A DNA stretch of 64,000 nucleotides from Paraperibacillus esterisolvens (lineage in GTDB: Bacteria > Bacillota > Bacilli > Bacillales > DSM-1321). The notes under the pieces are model-generated. The model searched no databases. It was not told where the DNA came from and saw nothing but the letters and a program-made list of their open reading frames with translations. Shown here in pieces: positions 42,839 to 51,854 of the stretch. The position numbers were made by a program, and so were the translations under genes. The stretch lies in the NCBI RefSeq assembly GCF_046237625.1, contig NZ_CP143545.1, positions 4,154,001 through 4,218,000 of the forward strand, given 5' to 3'. Every line of letters begins with the position of its first letter. Within the stretch, counting starts at the first letter, position 1.

Positions 42839-43402
42839 ATGTCTTTAATTGGATCAGAAGTAAAACCATTCGCAGCAAAAGCTTTCCAAAATGGTGATTT
42901 CATCGATGTGTCAGAAGCGGAATTCAAAGGAAAATGGAGTGTTGTATGCTTTTATCCGGCCGACTTCACTTTCGTTTGCCCAACAGAACTAGAAGATCTG
43001 CAGAACGAATATGCCACTCTTAAAGACCTTGGCGTCGAAGTATATTCCGTTTCTACTGATACACATTTTACACATAAAGCATGGCATGACAATTCAGATA
43101 CGATTGGCAAAATCGAATACATCATGATTGGTGACCCTTCACAAAAAATCTCAAGGAACTTCGATGTATTAAACGAAGAAGAAGGACTTGCTGACCGCGG
43201 TACTTTCATCATTGATCCGGATGGTGTGATTCAAACCGTTGAAATCAATGCAGACGGCATCGGACGCGACGCAAGCACACTGGTCAACAAAATCAAAGCT
43301 GCTCAATATGTACGAAACAACCCAGGCGAAGTATGCCCGGCTAAATGGCAGGAAGGCTCTGAAACTCTGAAGCCAAGCCTTGACCTTGTAGGAAAAATTT
43401 AA
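42839..43402 (+). CDS. ahpC: Alkyl hydroperoxide reductase subunit C (peroxiredoxin)
   Basis: A 187-residue typical two-Cys peroxiredoxin, identical in length to B. subtilis AhpC, that reduces H2O2, organic peroxides and peroxynitrite. The peroxidatic Cys is in ADFTFVCPTELEDL near residue 47, and the resolving Cys in NPGEVCPAKW near residue 166. AGGAGG lies eight bases before ATG at 42839. It is cotranscribed with ahpF 13 bp downstream and sits behind a PerR box. Confidence 0.97.
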   Translation: MSLIGSEVKPFAAKAFQNGDFIDVSEAEFKGKWSVVCFYPADFTFVCPTELEDLQNEYATLKDLGVEVYSVSTDTHFTHKAWHDNSDTIGKIEYIMIGDPSQKISRNFDVLNEEEGLADRGTFIIDPDGVIQTVEINADGIGRDASTLVNKIKAAQYVRNNPGEVCPAKWQEGSETLKPSLDLVGKI

Positions 43403-43415
43403 GGAGTTTGATTCC

Positions 43416-44945
43416 ATGTTATTAGATGCAGATATAAAGGCACAGTTAGCCCAATATCTTCAACTGCTAGAGGGCGATGTCCTGTTGAAGGTCAGCGCAG
43501 GATCAGATGATGTATCCCGCGACATGCTGGCTTTAGTTGATGAATTGGCTTCTATGTCAGCAAACATCAAGGTTGAAACCGCCCAGCTGCAAAGAACACC
43601 GAGCTTCAGCGTGAACCGAATCGGCGAAGATACAGGTGTCACCTTTGCGGGAATCCCTTTAGGGCATGAATTCACTTCCCTTGTACTTGCACTTCTGCAG
43701 GTGAGCGGAAGAGCCCCTAAAGTGGATCAGAAAATAATCGAGCAAATCAAAAAGATAGAAGGTCAGTATCACTTTGATTCCTATATTTCCTTAAGCTGCC
43801 ACAATTGTCCTGATGTCGTACAGGCGCTAAACTTGATGAGCATCCTGAACGAAGGCATCACCCATACTATGATTGACGGCGCCGCTTTTAAGGAAGAAGT
43901 GGAATCAAAGGATATTATGGCCGTGCCGACCGTGTTCCTGAATGGCGAATCTTTCGGATCCGGCCGCATGACGCTAGAGGAAATCCTCGCTAAATTGGGG
44001 AACGGACCTGATGCAGCAGAGCTTGCTGATAAAGATCCGTATGATGTTCTCGTAGTTGGCGGCGGACCAGCCGGTGCAAGTGCTGCAATTTATGCAGCCC
44101 GTAAAGGCATCCGCACCGGAATCGTCGCTGAGCGCTTTGGCGGCCAGGTGATGGACACATTGGGCATCGAGAACTTCATAAGTGTCAAGCATACTGAAGG
44201 CCCTAAGCTTGTAGCAAGCCTGGAAGAACATGTAAAAGAATATGGCATTGATGTGATGAACCTGCAGCGTGCCAAGCGGCTCGAAAAGAAAGATCACATC
44301 GAGCTGGAGCTTGAAAACGGTGCTGTTCTTAAAAGCAAGACCATCATCCTTTCAACGGGTGCCCGCTGGCGCAATGTCGGCGTCCCAGGCGAAGCCGAGT
44401 TTAAGAATAAAGGCGTGGCATACTGCCCGCACTGTGACGGACCGTTATTTGAAGGAAAGCATGTAGCAGTAATCGGCGGCGGAAACTCCGGCATCGAGGC
44501 AGCCATTGACCTCGCAGGAATCGTGAAGCATGTTACTGTTCTCGAATTCATGCCTGAGCTTAAAGCAGATGCTGTACTGCAGGACCGCCTGTACAGCCTT
44601 CCTAATGTAACCGTCCTGAAAAACGTCCAGACCAAGGAAATTACGGGTACTGACAAGGTCAACGGCATTTCCTATATGGAACGCGACACAGAAACCATCC
44701 AGCATATCCAATTAGACGGTGTATTCGTTCAAATCGGCCTTGTGCCGAATACCGACTGGCTGGACGGCGTCTTGGACCGCACACGCATGGGAGAACTCGT
44801 GGTAGACAAGCACGGTTCCACAAGCATGCCTGGCGTCTTCGCCGCAGGAGATTGCACAGACAGCGCGTATAAGCAGATAATCATTTCTATGGGTTCAGGT
44901 GCTACTGCTGCACTTGGTGCATTTGATTATTTAATCCGGAATTGA
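43416..44945 (+). CDS. ahpF: Alkyl hydroperoxide reductase subunit F
   Basis: A 509-residue flavoprotein disulfide reductase that recycles AhpC with NADH. The N-terminal thioredoxin-like double domain has the redox pair CHNC near residue 129. The FAD domain starts with DVLVVGGGPAGASAAIYAARKG near residue 211, the thioredoxin-reductase-type CPHC lies near residue 342, followed by the NADH motif VAVIGGGNSGIEAAIDLAG. The C-terminal FAD segment is GVFAAGDCTDSAYKQII. AAGGAG precedes ATG. Partner gene ahpC is immediately upstream. Confidence 0.97.
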   Translation: MLLDADIKAQLAQYLQLLEGDVLLKVSAGSDDVSRDMLALVDELASMSANIKVETAQLQRTPSFSVNRIGEDTGVTFAGIPLGHEFTSLVLALLQVSGRAPKVDQKIIEQIKKIEGQYHFDSYISLSCHNCPDVVQALNLMSILNEGITHTMIDGAAFKEEVESKDIMAVPTVFLNGESFGSGRMTLEEILAKLGNGPDAAELADKDPYDVLVVGGGPAGASAAIYAARKGIRTGIVAERFGGQVMDTLGIENFISVKHTEGPKLVASLEEHVKEYGIDVMNLQRAKRLEKKDHIELELENGAVLKSKTIILSTGARWRNVGVPGEAEFKNKGVAYCPHCDGPLFEGKHVAVIGGGNSGIEAAIDLAGIVKHVTVLEFMPELKADAVLQDRLYSLPNVTVLKNVQTKEITGTDKVNGISYMERDTETIQHIQLDGVFVQIGLVPNTDWLDGVLDRTRMGELVVDKHGSTSMPGVFAAGDCTDSAYKQIIISMGSGATAALGAFDYLIRN

Positions 44946-44946
44946 T

Positions 44947-44991
44947 GAAAAGCCGCTTTGCTATCTTTTGGATAGCGGGGCGGCTTTTTTT
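44947..44991 (+). terminator. Terminator of ahpCF
   Basis: AAAAGCCGC-TTT-GCTATC, a 5-nt loop, GATAGC-GGG-GCGGCTTT and TTTTG. Confidence 0.85.
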
Positions 44992-45078
44992 GAGTATACA
45001 AGTCTAATATAATGGAATAGCAGTGAACAAATCATACCCTTAATGAAGACCTTTTCTCTTTCACTTTCCACTCAAAAT

Positions 45079-45101
45079 TCCTTCATACCTGCGATGAAGG
45101 A
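45079..45101. repeat. Intergenic hairpin TCCTTCAT/ATGAAGGA
   Basis: Perfect 8-bp arms around ACCTGCG in a stretch where CTTCAT recurs several times (45000-45160). It does not belong to a gene and may be a decayed intergenic repeat or a second terminator. Confidence 0.4.
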
Positions 45102-45165
45102 CTTTTCACTTCCAATCCTGATCCGATTTGTCCTTCATCCACTCCGTCTCAATTAGCCTTCAATA

Positions 45166-46215
45166 TCACTGCCGGCCTTCCCACTCCGCCACTTCTTCCC
45201 GGACAAGCGGCGCCACTTTTTTCCCCAGGAGTTCGATTGCCATCATGACATCTTCATGAGGCATGGAACCGACAGGCACATGGAGCATGAAGCGTGTGAT
45301 GCCTACGTTTTTCCGGAGATGAATGATCTTTTGGGCTACTGTTTCCGGATTACCGACATATAGTGCTCCCTCGAAGCTGCGTGCTGCATCGAAAGTCGCA
45401 CGGTCATAATGGCCCCAGCCGCGTTCCCTGCCGAGTACATTCATCACCTGCTGGGTCGGGGCGAAAAATTTATCGGCAGCCGTCTTATCATCTTCTGCAA
45501 TAAATCCATGTGAATGGGATGCAATCAGCAGTTTGGCTGGATCGTGGCCAGCCTGTGCTGCCGCTTTTTTGTATAGCTGGACGAGCGGTGCGAACTGGAC
45601 CGGCCTGCCGCCGATAATGGCGAGGACAAGCGGCAGCCCCATCAGGCCGGCCCGTATGACTGACTGGCTGTTGCCTCCGCTCCCTATCCACACTGGCAGC
45701 GGGTCCTGGACCGGTCTCGGATATACACCGAGATTGTTGATGGCCGCACGATGTTTTCCTGACCATGATACATATTCGGATTTCTGTAATGTGAGCAGCA
45801 AGTCCAGCTTTTCTTCAAATAGCTCATCATAATCATTCAAATCATACCCGAATAGCGGAAAGGACTCGATGAAGGAACCGCGGCCGGCCATGATTTCGGC
45901 CCGGCCATTTGAAATTCCATCCAGTGTGGCGAAGTCCTGGAACACACGGACCGGATCTGCAGAGGATAGGACCGTCACTGCACTTGTAAGCCTGATTCGC
46001 TTTGTCTGCGGGGCTGCAGCCGCCAGAACCACAGCAGGAGATGAGGCGGCAAAATCATGGCGGTGATGCTCCCCTACCCCAAACACATCAAGGCCCACTT
46101 GATCGGCCAGAACAATCTCCTCGACGACCTCCCTCAGGCGTTCAGCATGGCTGGCGACTTTCCCTGTTTTAATGTCAGGGGTTGTTTCTACGAACGTACT
46201 GATTCCAATTTCCAA
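45166..46215 (-). CDS. Luciferase-like (LLM class) flavin-dependent oxidoreductase
   Basis: A 349-residue bacterial-luciferase-fold protein. It opens with GISTFVETTPD, then DVFGVGEHHRHDFAASSPAVVLAAAA near residue 50, FQDFATLDGISNGRAEIMAGRGSF near residue 95 and PLPVWIGSGGNSQSVIRAGLMGLPLVLAIIGG near 175. These are typical of the SnoaL-independent LLM group with reduced-flavin use. TTG at 46215 is used because AGGAGG lies nine bases upstream; an ATG 11 codons earlier has none. The substrate is unknown. It is transcribed alone. Confidence 0.87.
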   Translation of the reverse strand: MEIGISTFVETTPDIKTGKVASHAERLREVVEEIVLADQVGLDVFGVGEHHRHDFAASSPAVVLAAAAPQTKRIRLTSAVTVLSSADPVRVFQDFATLDGISNGRAEIMAGRGSFIESFPLFGYDLNDYDELFEEKLDLLLTLQKSEYVSWSGKHRAAINNLGVYPRPVQDPLPVWIGSGGNSQSVIRAGLMGLPLVLAIIGGRPVQFAPLVQLYKKAAAQAGHDPAKLLIASHSHGFIAEDDKTAADKFFAPTQQVMNVLGRERGWGHYDRATFDAARSFEGALYVGNPETVAQKIIHLRKNVGITRFMLHVPVGSMPHEDVMMAIELLGKKVAPLVREEVAEWEGRQ

Positions 46216-46385
46216 AATATAAACCCTCCTGATTTCACTTTTATTCATTATACCTCGAATTCGAGATTTATCATTAAGAGGATTGTGTCTTTCTAAAAAA
46301 ACTTCAGCAAATAATAGTCAGATAAATTATAATGGTTTCAAGATTTCTCATTTAAGAGAATTGAAAACAGGAGGGATGGCTATTT

Positions 46386-47366
46386 ATGACTCAAGATAAA
46401 CCAGCCGAAATTAATGCGGATGGATCCTTTAAACGTCAGGTGAACCAATTTTCCACTCCATTCGGCGGCAAGCCTGGCGAACTCCCGATTGAAGCGGGGC
46501 GCTACCGGCTATTATGGTCTGCTGCCTGTCCCTGGGCACATCGATCTGTTATTGCCCGCAGCCTGCTGGGACTGGAAGACGCCATCAGTCTTGGAACAGT
46601 AAGTCCCATGCGTCCAAAGCTTCCCCGGGTGGATTGGGAGTTCTCCCTCGATATTAACGGGGTAGATCCGGTTCTCGGAATTCAATTCATGAGCGAGATA
46701 TACAAGAGTACCGATCCCGGCTATTCGGGCCGTCCGACAGTACCAGCAATGGTGGATACTCTCTCTCAAAAAGTTGTGAACAATGATTACTTTAAATTGA
46801 CTAATTATCTGGAAACCGTCTGGCGGCCATTCCATAAGGAAAATGCCCCCAATCTATACCCGGCGAATCTGCGGACGGAAATAGACCACTTAAATGAAAT
46901 CATTTTTTCGGATATAAACAACGGTGTTTATAAGTGCGGGTTTGCACAGTCACAAGAATCATATGAAGCTGCTTATGAAATTTTGTTCCGCCGCCTTGAT
47001 GAGATGGATAGACGCCTGGCCAGTCAGCGTTTTTTATTTGGAAACAGCATAACCGATTCAGATATCAGGCTCTATACCACGCTCGTTCGTTTTGATGCTG
47101 CCTATTACACAGCTTTTAATACCAATCATAAATTAATCCGTGAATACGATAATCTGTGGGGCTATGCACGTGATTTATTCCAAACTCCCGGCTTCGGTGA
47201 CACCACAGATTTTGACGCGATTAAAAGACATTATCATTTATCCATAACAATTTCTCCTGACAAAGAAGAACCGAAGATCCTGCCAATGGGCCCGGATCTA
47301 TCCGGCTGGCTGACGGAGCATGATAGAGATGTATTAAGCGGAACAAAGGAAAAATTTTTATTTTAA
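46386..47366 (+). CDS. Glutathionyl-hydroquinone reductase-like protein (Xi-class GST)
   Basis: A 326-residue member of the YqjG/EcsM family. The catalytic motif is SAACPWAHRSVIARSLLGL with Cys near residue 54. Downstream are STDPGYSGRPTVPAMVD, the quinone-pocket region and the C-terminal helical domain with FLFGNSITDSDIRLYTTLVRFD. In other bacteria these reduce glutathionyl-hydroquinones. Bacilli use bacillithiol instead of glutathione, so the true thiol partner here is open. GGAGG precedes ATG. A GNAT gene follows 16 bp downstream and is probably cotranscribed. Confidence 0.9.
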   Translation: MTQDKPAEINADGSFKRQVNQFSTPFGGKPGELPIEAGRYRLLWSAACPWAHRSVIARSLLGLEDAISLGTVSPMRPKLPRVDWEFSLDINGVDPVLGIQFMSEIYKSTDPGYSGRPTVPAMVDTLSQKVVNNDYFKLTNYLETVWRPFHKENAPNLYPANLRTEIDHLNEIIFSDINNGVYKCGFAQSQESYEAAYEILFRRLDEMDRRLASQRFLFGNSITDSDIRLYTTLVRFDAAYYTAFNTNHKLIREYDNLWGYARDLFQTPGFGDTTDFDAIKRHYHLSITISPDKEEPKILPMGPDLSGWLTEHDRDVLSGTKEKFLF

Positions 47367-47382
47367 GGAGAGTGACCAAAAC

Positions 47383-47892
47383 ATGGGAACCATAGAAATA
47401 CGCAGCGCTGAAAAGGCCATGCTGCCTGATATCCGCATTCAAAGGGTTGACGCCTACCGCCAATATATAGAGGTGCTTCCGGCCGATCATTGGAATGCAC
47501 TGCACAAGGCTATTTCTTCAACTGCTGATGAACAGGATGGCGTAGAGCTGATTACGGCTTTGCTTGATGGGAAGCTGGCCGGGAGCGTGGCTTTGTTCCC
47601 TGCTAAAACGGATGCCTATGAGGGATATGTTGATGAACTGGACTATCCTGAAATCCGCATGCTGGCCGTGGCGCCGGAGGCAAGGGGAAAAGGCGCTGCC
47701 ACCGCACTGATCAAAGAATGCATCAGGCGTGCCCGGGCAAAGGGATATGGGGCAATCGGCCTTCACACCGGTGAATTCATGAAAGATGCAATCAAAGTTT
47801 ATGAGAGTTTTGGGTTTAAACGCCTGCCGCAGTTTGACTTTGAACCGGCAGATGACGGGATAATTGTCAGGGCATATCAGCTGAATATTTAA
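47383..47892 (+). CDS. GNAT family N-acetyltransferase
   Basis: A 169-residue acetyl-CoA-dependent acyltransferase. The acetyl-CoA motif is RMLAVAPEARGKGAATALIKECIRRA near residue 90 (R/Q-x-x-G-x-G/A type), followed by IGLHTGEFMKDAIKVYESFGFKRLP. The acceptor is unknown. It lies directly behind the hydroquinone-reductase-like gene with AAGGAG upstream, suggesting a shared transcript, and is followed by a terminator. Confidence 0.88.
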   Translation: MGTIEIRSAEKAMLPDIRIQRVDAYRQYIEVLPADHWNALHKAISSTADEQDGVELITALLDGKLAGSVALFPAKTDAYEGYVDELDYPEIRMLAVAPEARGKGAATALIKECIRRARAKGYGAIGLHTGEFMKDAIKVYESFGFKRLPQFDFEPADDGIIVRAYQLNI

Positions 47893-47930
47893 GATTTTGT
47901 GCTGATGATTATCCACAATTTTGACGTATA

Positions 47931-47963
47931 AAAAAGCACATCGCCAAGCTGATGTGCTTTTTT
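47931..47963 (+). terminator. Terminator behind the GNAT gene
   Basis: AAAAGCACATC, an 8-nt loop, GATGTGCTTTTTT. Confidence 0.85.
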
Positions 47964-48091
47964 ATGGATGGGAAAGAAAAACTGACCCCATCGTTTTTAA
48001 CTAAATTGATACTTTTAAAAACACCAAACCTTTGATAAATTATCCATAATGCAAAAACGCATCCAGAAAAATATAAAGGAAGGTCATCCCT

Positions 48092-48625
48092 ATGCAAAAA
48101 ACTACTAATTATTCAAGCAGGCGCACGTTTGACTTAGTTCTGACATCCATGCTGATTGCGCTCGTCCTCGTTGCCACCCTTTTCTTGAATATTAAACTGC
48201 CGATCACGGCAAATGGCGGCCTGGTCCATCTCGGAACCGCCATGCTCTTTATTGTATCTTTCTTATTCGGCCCTAAAAAAGGCGCGATTGCCGGCGCAGT
48301 CGGAATGGGGCTGTTCGACTTGATTTCCGGCTGGACATTATGGGCTCCATTCTCCTTCTTGACCCGCGGCCTGCAAGGCTATATTGTCGGAAAAATCGCG
48401 CATTCCAGAGGGCGCAATGGAAGCAGCGTCGGAATGAATCTGCTCGCTGCCATCGTCTCCGCCCCGTTCATGCTTGCCGGCTATTATGTGTGTGAAGCCG
48501 TCTTATACAAAAGCTGGATTGTGCCAGCCGCATCCATCCCGGGTAATATCGTTCAGAACGTAATTGGGATCCTTGTAGCCATCCCGGTATGTGCTGTTTT
48601 GAAGAAGGTTCCGTATTTTAAATAA
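48092..48625 (+). CDS. ECF transporter S component (vitamin-binding membrane subunit)
   Basis: A 177-residue protein with about six transmembrane helices, of the ECF substrate-specific subunit family (riboflavin/HmpT-like group). Typical parts are IKLPITANGGLVHLGTAMLFIVSFLFGPKKGAIAGAVGMGLFDLISGW and the C-terminal NIVQNVIGILVAIPV. It would work with a shared EcfA/EcfT energising module encoded elsewhere. The substrate is not clear; no riboswitch was recognised upstream. AAGGAAGG precedes ATG. Confidence 0.85.
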   Translation: MQKTTNYSSRRTFDLVLTSMLIALVLVATLFLNIKLPITANGGLVHLGTAMLFIVSFLFGPKKGAIAGAVGMGLFDLISGWTLWAPFSFLTRGLQGYIVGKIAHSRGRNGSSVGMNLLAAIVSAPFMLAGYYVCEAVLYKSWIVPAASIPGNIVQNVIGILVAIPVCAVLKKVPYFK

Positions 48626-48640
48626 AATAAAAATACAAGC

Positions 48641-48678
48641 CAAAAGGAGAATGCCTGCTATGGGCATTCTCCTTTTGT
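48641..48678 (+). terminator. Terminator of the ECF S-component gene
   Basis: AAAAGGAGAATGCC, a 6-nt loop, GGCATTCTCCTTTT. Confidence 0.85.
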
Positions 48679-48765
48679 TTACGAGCCGATTTAATTATAG
48701 TTAATAAAAAGTTGATTAAAATTAGGATCCAATATGGGGTCCTTGTCTTATGCATTATTGAAGAT

Positions 48766-48786
48766 AAACAGCATTCTAAGCTGTTT
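48766..48786 (-). terminator. Possible terminator of cutC
   Basis: AAACAGC and GCTGTTT arms around a 7-nt loop just behind cutC; no clear T-tract, so weak. Confidence 0.35.
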
Positions 48787-48792
48787 CATCCT

Positions 48793-49425
48793 TTAACCTG
48801 CTACCCTCGTTCCATGAACCTCTCTAACCTGCAGAGCACTAGCAATGGAATGGACATTTTCCTCCGTAATCCCGCCGCCTGGCAGGATGATGATTCTTCC
48901 TGCTGCATAATCTACATATTCCTTTAGTCTCGGCAGGTTCTGTTCCATGCTGGTATCAAGTGGCCCGCCATGAGTTAAGATCCGTTGAACACCGCGCTCA
49001 GCCAGCCAGTCAATCGCATCAAATTGTCTATCAGGAGCTATGTGGTCAAATGCCATATGAAAGGTGACCTCAAGCCCCTCTGCCAGCTTCAGGAGGATAG
49101 ACATTGCTTCTTCATCGATCCAGCCAGCTTCGGTCAAACAGCCTAACACCACTCCATCTGTGCCTAAATGTTTTAGATGAATCAGGTCCTGCTTCATGAT
49201 TTCTATTTCTTCCTGGCTATAAATAAAATCCCCGCCCCTCGGCCGCACCATAGTCATGACCTTGACTCCCATTCCCCGGCAGTAATCAATAGCCCGCATG
49301 GCAACACCATGGCTGACCGTCGTGCCGCCTGTAGAGAGATTGTCACACAGCTCGATACGCTCTGCCCCTTTGGCAATCTTCTCCGGGATCGGTGCAAAGT
49401 TTTCTACACAGACTTCCCTGATCAT
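48793..49425 (-). CDS. cutC: CutC family copper homeostasis protein
   Basis: A 210-residue TIM-barrel protein of the CutC family. The opening IREVCVENFAPIPEKIAKGAERIELCDNLSTGGTTVSHG and the later VMTMVRPRGGDFIYSQEEIEIMKQDL, TFHMAFDHI and GVQRILTHGG are diagnostic. The role in copper tolerance is disputed. It ends shortly after VHGTRVAG, about 20-30 residues short of many homologues, so the C-terminus may be trimmed. AAGGAGG precedes ATG. No other copper gene is nearby. Confidence 0.9.
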   Translation of the reverse strand: MIREVCVENFAPIPEKIAKGAERIELCDNLSTGGTTVSHGVAMRAIDYCRGMGVKVMTMVRPRGGDFIYSQEEIEIMKQDLIHLKHLGTDGVVLGCLTEAGWIDEEAMSILLKLAEGLEVTFHMAFDHIAPDRQFDAIDWLAERGVQRILTHGGPLDTSMEQNLPRLKEYVDYAAGRIIILPGGGITEENVHSIASALQVREVHGTRVAG

Positions 49426-49687
49426 AGATCAGCCACCTCCTTGCATCCTTAAGCTTGAGTCTTAGCATGGCTGCTCCTGCAGCTATTGTCTCCTGATACA
49501 TTCAGCAGTATAAAAATATCTTAAAAATTCAGATCAGATTGAAATTTTTTCCTTCCTTATCTATCATAAAGATAAATGAATTTTTTTGCATCAGCGAAAT
49601 GGGCAGCCAGTATTGGGTCCCTAATCCATGTGTACACAAAGTGTTTCGATGAACGATAAACAACCTTATATCACAGGAGGGATCACA

Positions 49688-50197
49688 ATGGCTGCGCACA
49701 TCCACAGCGGACGATTTACCACAAAGAACACAGATGACCTTGTAGTTTTTATTATCGGGATGAGAATCAATAAGCCCTGGGCTGTCCATAAATGGCTGCC
49801 TGTATTCAATGCGATGCCCGGGATGATCAGGGAACTATACACAAATAAGGACAGCCTGGGCTTTTTATCTATGGAAAGCTACTTTGGCCTCAGAACGACC
49901 TGCATGATTCAATATTGGCGGACGGCCGAGGATCTCCTTTCCTATGCAAAAAATGAGCGGCATTTGACGGCATGGAAGAATTTCAATATGAAAGCTGGCC
50001 GCAATGATGCGGTCGGAATTTATCATGAAACATACCAGGTCAAAGCCGGAAGCTATGAATCCATTTATGCCCATATGCCCGGCTATGGACTTGGTAAAGC
50101 GATGGAGCAAATGCCCGTTTCCACTGAATATAGTTCCGCTGCCAAGCGCCTTAGTCTCGAAAGTAAGGATGCTGAAGAACAGTTCCTTCAAAGCTAA
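49688..50197 (+). CDS. DUF4188 domain protein
   Basis: A 169-residue protein matching the DUF4188 family, found with aldoxime-dehydratase-like or monooxygenase-like small proteins. The segments VVFIIGMRINKPWAVHKWLPVFNAMPGMIREL and CMIQYWRTAEDLLSYAKNERHLTAWKNFN are characteristic, and GIYHETYQV and SIYAHMPGYGLGKA follow. These suggest a dimeric alpha-beta barrel. The function is not established. The start at 49688 has AGGAGG upstream. It stands alone, convergent with the permease. Confidence 0.8.
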   Translation: MAAHIHSGRFTTKNTDDLVVFIIGMRINKPWAVHKWLPVFNAMPGMIRELYTNKDSLGFLSMESYFGLRTTCMIQYWRTAEDLLSYAKNERHLTAWKNFNMKAGRNDAVGIYHETYQVKAGSYESIYAHMPGYGLGKAMEQMPVSTEYSSAAKRLSLESKDAEEQFLQS

Positions 50198-50243
50198 GGA
50201 ACCAACCTTGCATTCTATATGGAACCCAGATGCCCGCTATTCT

Positions 50244-51584
50244 TTATTGCTTCCTGTTAGATGAATACAATACAGCCAGCAGGATGAACCAGAGCGGTGT
50301 CCCCAGCAGGGCCGGACGCGTTGCTTCAGAGAAGAGCATAATCACCAGGATAATGGCAAACAGCGCCAGGACGGCATAGTTGATATAGGGTGCGAAAGGT
50401 GCCTTAAATGTGGACGCTGCCTGCAGTTCCGGCCGATTCTTCTTATACTTAATATGGCAGACCAAAATGATGCCCCACACCCAGATAAAGCAGATGGCAC
50501 TGATGGTTGTGACGATACTGAATGCTTGTGCCGGAATCAGCTTGCTCAATAGAGCCCCGGCAGAAATGACGAGTGCTGACAAAAATAAGGCATGATCCGG
50601 CACATGGTTTTTATTCAGCTTCCCATACCGGGCAGGAGCCTGACGGTTACGGCTTAAACTGTATAAAATTCTGCTGGTTGAGAACATGCCGCTGTTGCAG
50701 GCTGAGGCCGCGGATGTGAGCACAACGAAATTGATGATTCCTGCAGCAACCGGGATTCCGATTAAAGCAAAAGTCTTCACAAAGGGACTTTCCGCTGCGT
50801 TCAATTCTGTCCAGGGGCTGATACTTAAAAGGACAATCAGCGCCCCCACATAGAAAAACAGGATTCTGAATGGGATTTTATTAATGGCTGAGGGAATGTT
50901 CTTCCTGGGGTTGGACGTTTCCGCAGCCGATACCCCCACTAATTCCACCCCAACAAAGGCAAACACAGCCATCTGGAAGGAAAGCAGGAAACCGGTCACT
51001 CCATTCGGAAACAGCCCTCCATGCGCCCACAGATTTTCAATGGTAACTTTGCCCCATTCTGTCTTGAAACCTGCCAATATTAAAATAACCCCTATTCCAA
51101 TCAGGGCAAGGATTGTAACCACCTTGATCAGGGCAAACCAAAACTCCAATTCCCCAAACAGCTTTACCGTCAATAAATTGAAGCCTAATAAAATGACGAG
51201 GCAGATGACGGCCGGCACCCACTCGGGGATATTAAACCAGTACCGCACATACACGCCGACCGCGATGACGTCTGCCATGGCTGTCATAACCCAGCAGAAC
51301 CAGTATGTCCATCCTGTTATAAATGCCGCCTTTGGCCCTAGATATTCTTCCGCTATATCCGGGAAGCTCTGATAACCTGCTTTGGACAGAAGCAGCTCCC
51401 CGAGCGCCCTCATCACAAAAAACAGAGCGGTACCCACCACTAAATATGCAAGGATGATCGACGGGCCTGCCAGCTGAATGGCTTTCCCGGACCCTAAAAA
51501 TAACCCGGTACCAATCGTGCCGCCAATCGCAATCAACTGTACATGCCGATTCGCCAAATCCCTTTTTAACTCCTGCTGTGCCAT
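50244..51584 (-). CDS. Amino acid permease (D-serine/D-alanine/glycine type)
   Basis: A 446-residue APC-superfamily permease with 12 helices, close to CycA/AapA/AlaP. It begins LKRDLANRHVQLIAIGGTIGTGLFLGSGKAIQLAGPS, and has GVELVGVSAAETSNPRKNIPSAINKIPFRILFFY near residue 205 and CNSGMFSTSRILYSLSRNRQAPARYGKLNK near residue 300. A singlet glycine riboswitch and an intrinsic terminator in its leader strongly suggest that glycine or small neutral amino acids are its substrates. GGGGGAG precedes ATG. The direction of control, on or off with glycine, is discussed in the findings. Confidence 0.92.
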   Translation of the reverse strand: MAQQELKRDLANRHVQLIAIGGTIGTGLFLGSGKAIQLAGPSIILAYLVVGTALFFVMRALGELLLSKAGYQSFPDIAEEYLGPKAAFITGWTYWFCWVMTAMADVIAVGVYVRYWFNIPEWVPAVICLVILLGFNLLTVKLFGELEFWFALIKVVTILALIGIGVILILAGFKTEWGKVTIENLWAHGGLFPNGVTGFLLSFQMAVFAFVGVELVGVSAAETSNPRKNIPSAINKIPFRILFFYVGALIVLLSISPWTELNAAESPFVKTFALIGIPVAAGIINFVVLTSAASACNSGMFSTSRILYSLSRNRQAPARYGKLNKNHVPDHALFLSALVISAGALLSKLIPAQAFSIVTTISAICFIWVWGIILVCHIKYKKNRPELQAASTFKAPFAPYINYAVLALFAIILVIMLFSEATRPALLGTPLWFILLAVLYSSNRKQ

Positions 51585-51614
51585 TCCTGACTCCCCCTAT
51601 TAGTAATTGAAAAT

Positions 51615-51648
51615 AAAAAAAGAGATCGGAGGGCCTCCAATCTCTTTT
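51615..51648 (-). terminator. Terminator in the leader of the amino acid permease gene (riboswitch expression platform)
   Basis: On the minus strand AAAGAGATTGGAGG, CC, CTCCGATCTCTTT and more T residues. It lies between aptamer and start codon, so it is an attenuator, not a gene-end signal. Confidence 0.85.
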
Positions 51649-51707
51649 ACAAAAGAATAGTAAAATCATATTTTTACGCAAACAAAGCATAATAAATAAA
51701 ATCTAAT

Positions 51708-51800
51708 ATCCTTCTGTCCTTTTGCCTGAGATTTTGAACCCTTCGGCGCCGTCTGAATTCAGACGGTCTCTCCAGAAACCGCTCCTGCTGTAGTGTGATC
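51708..51800 (-). ncRNA. Glycine riboswitch (single aptamer)
   Basis: On the minus strand the conserved core is clear: TCTGGAGAGACC, a short hairpin (CCGTCTGAATTCAGACGG), GCGCCGAAGG, then TCTCAGGCAAAAGGACAGAAGG. Only one aptamer is visible, instead of the tandem pair in B. subtilis gcvT. It is followed by the terminator at 51615-51648 and the amino acid permease gene. Confidence 0.92.
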
Positions 51801-51854
51801 CACAGCCATCATTGCGAGTTATTCTATTATTTTAGTACGATAACTATTTTCACT

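Noticed and set aside
47964..48091. Vitamin riboswitch before the ECF S component
   Set aside because: No FMN, TPP, preQ1 or THF aptamer core could be recognised in the 128-bp leader.
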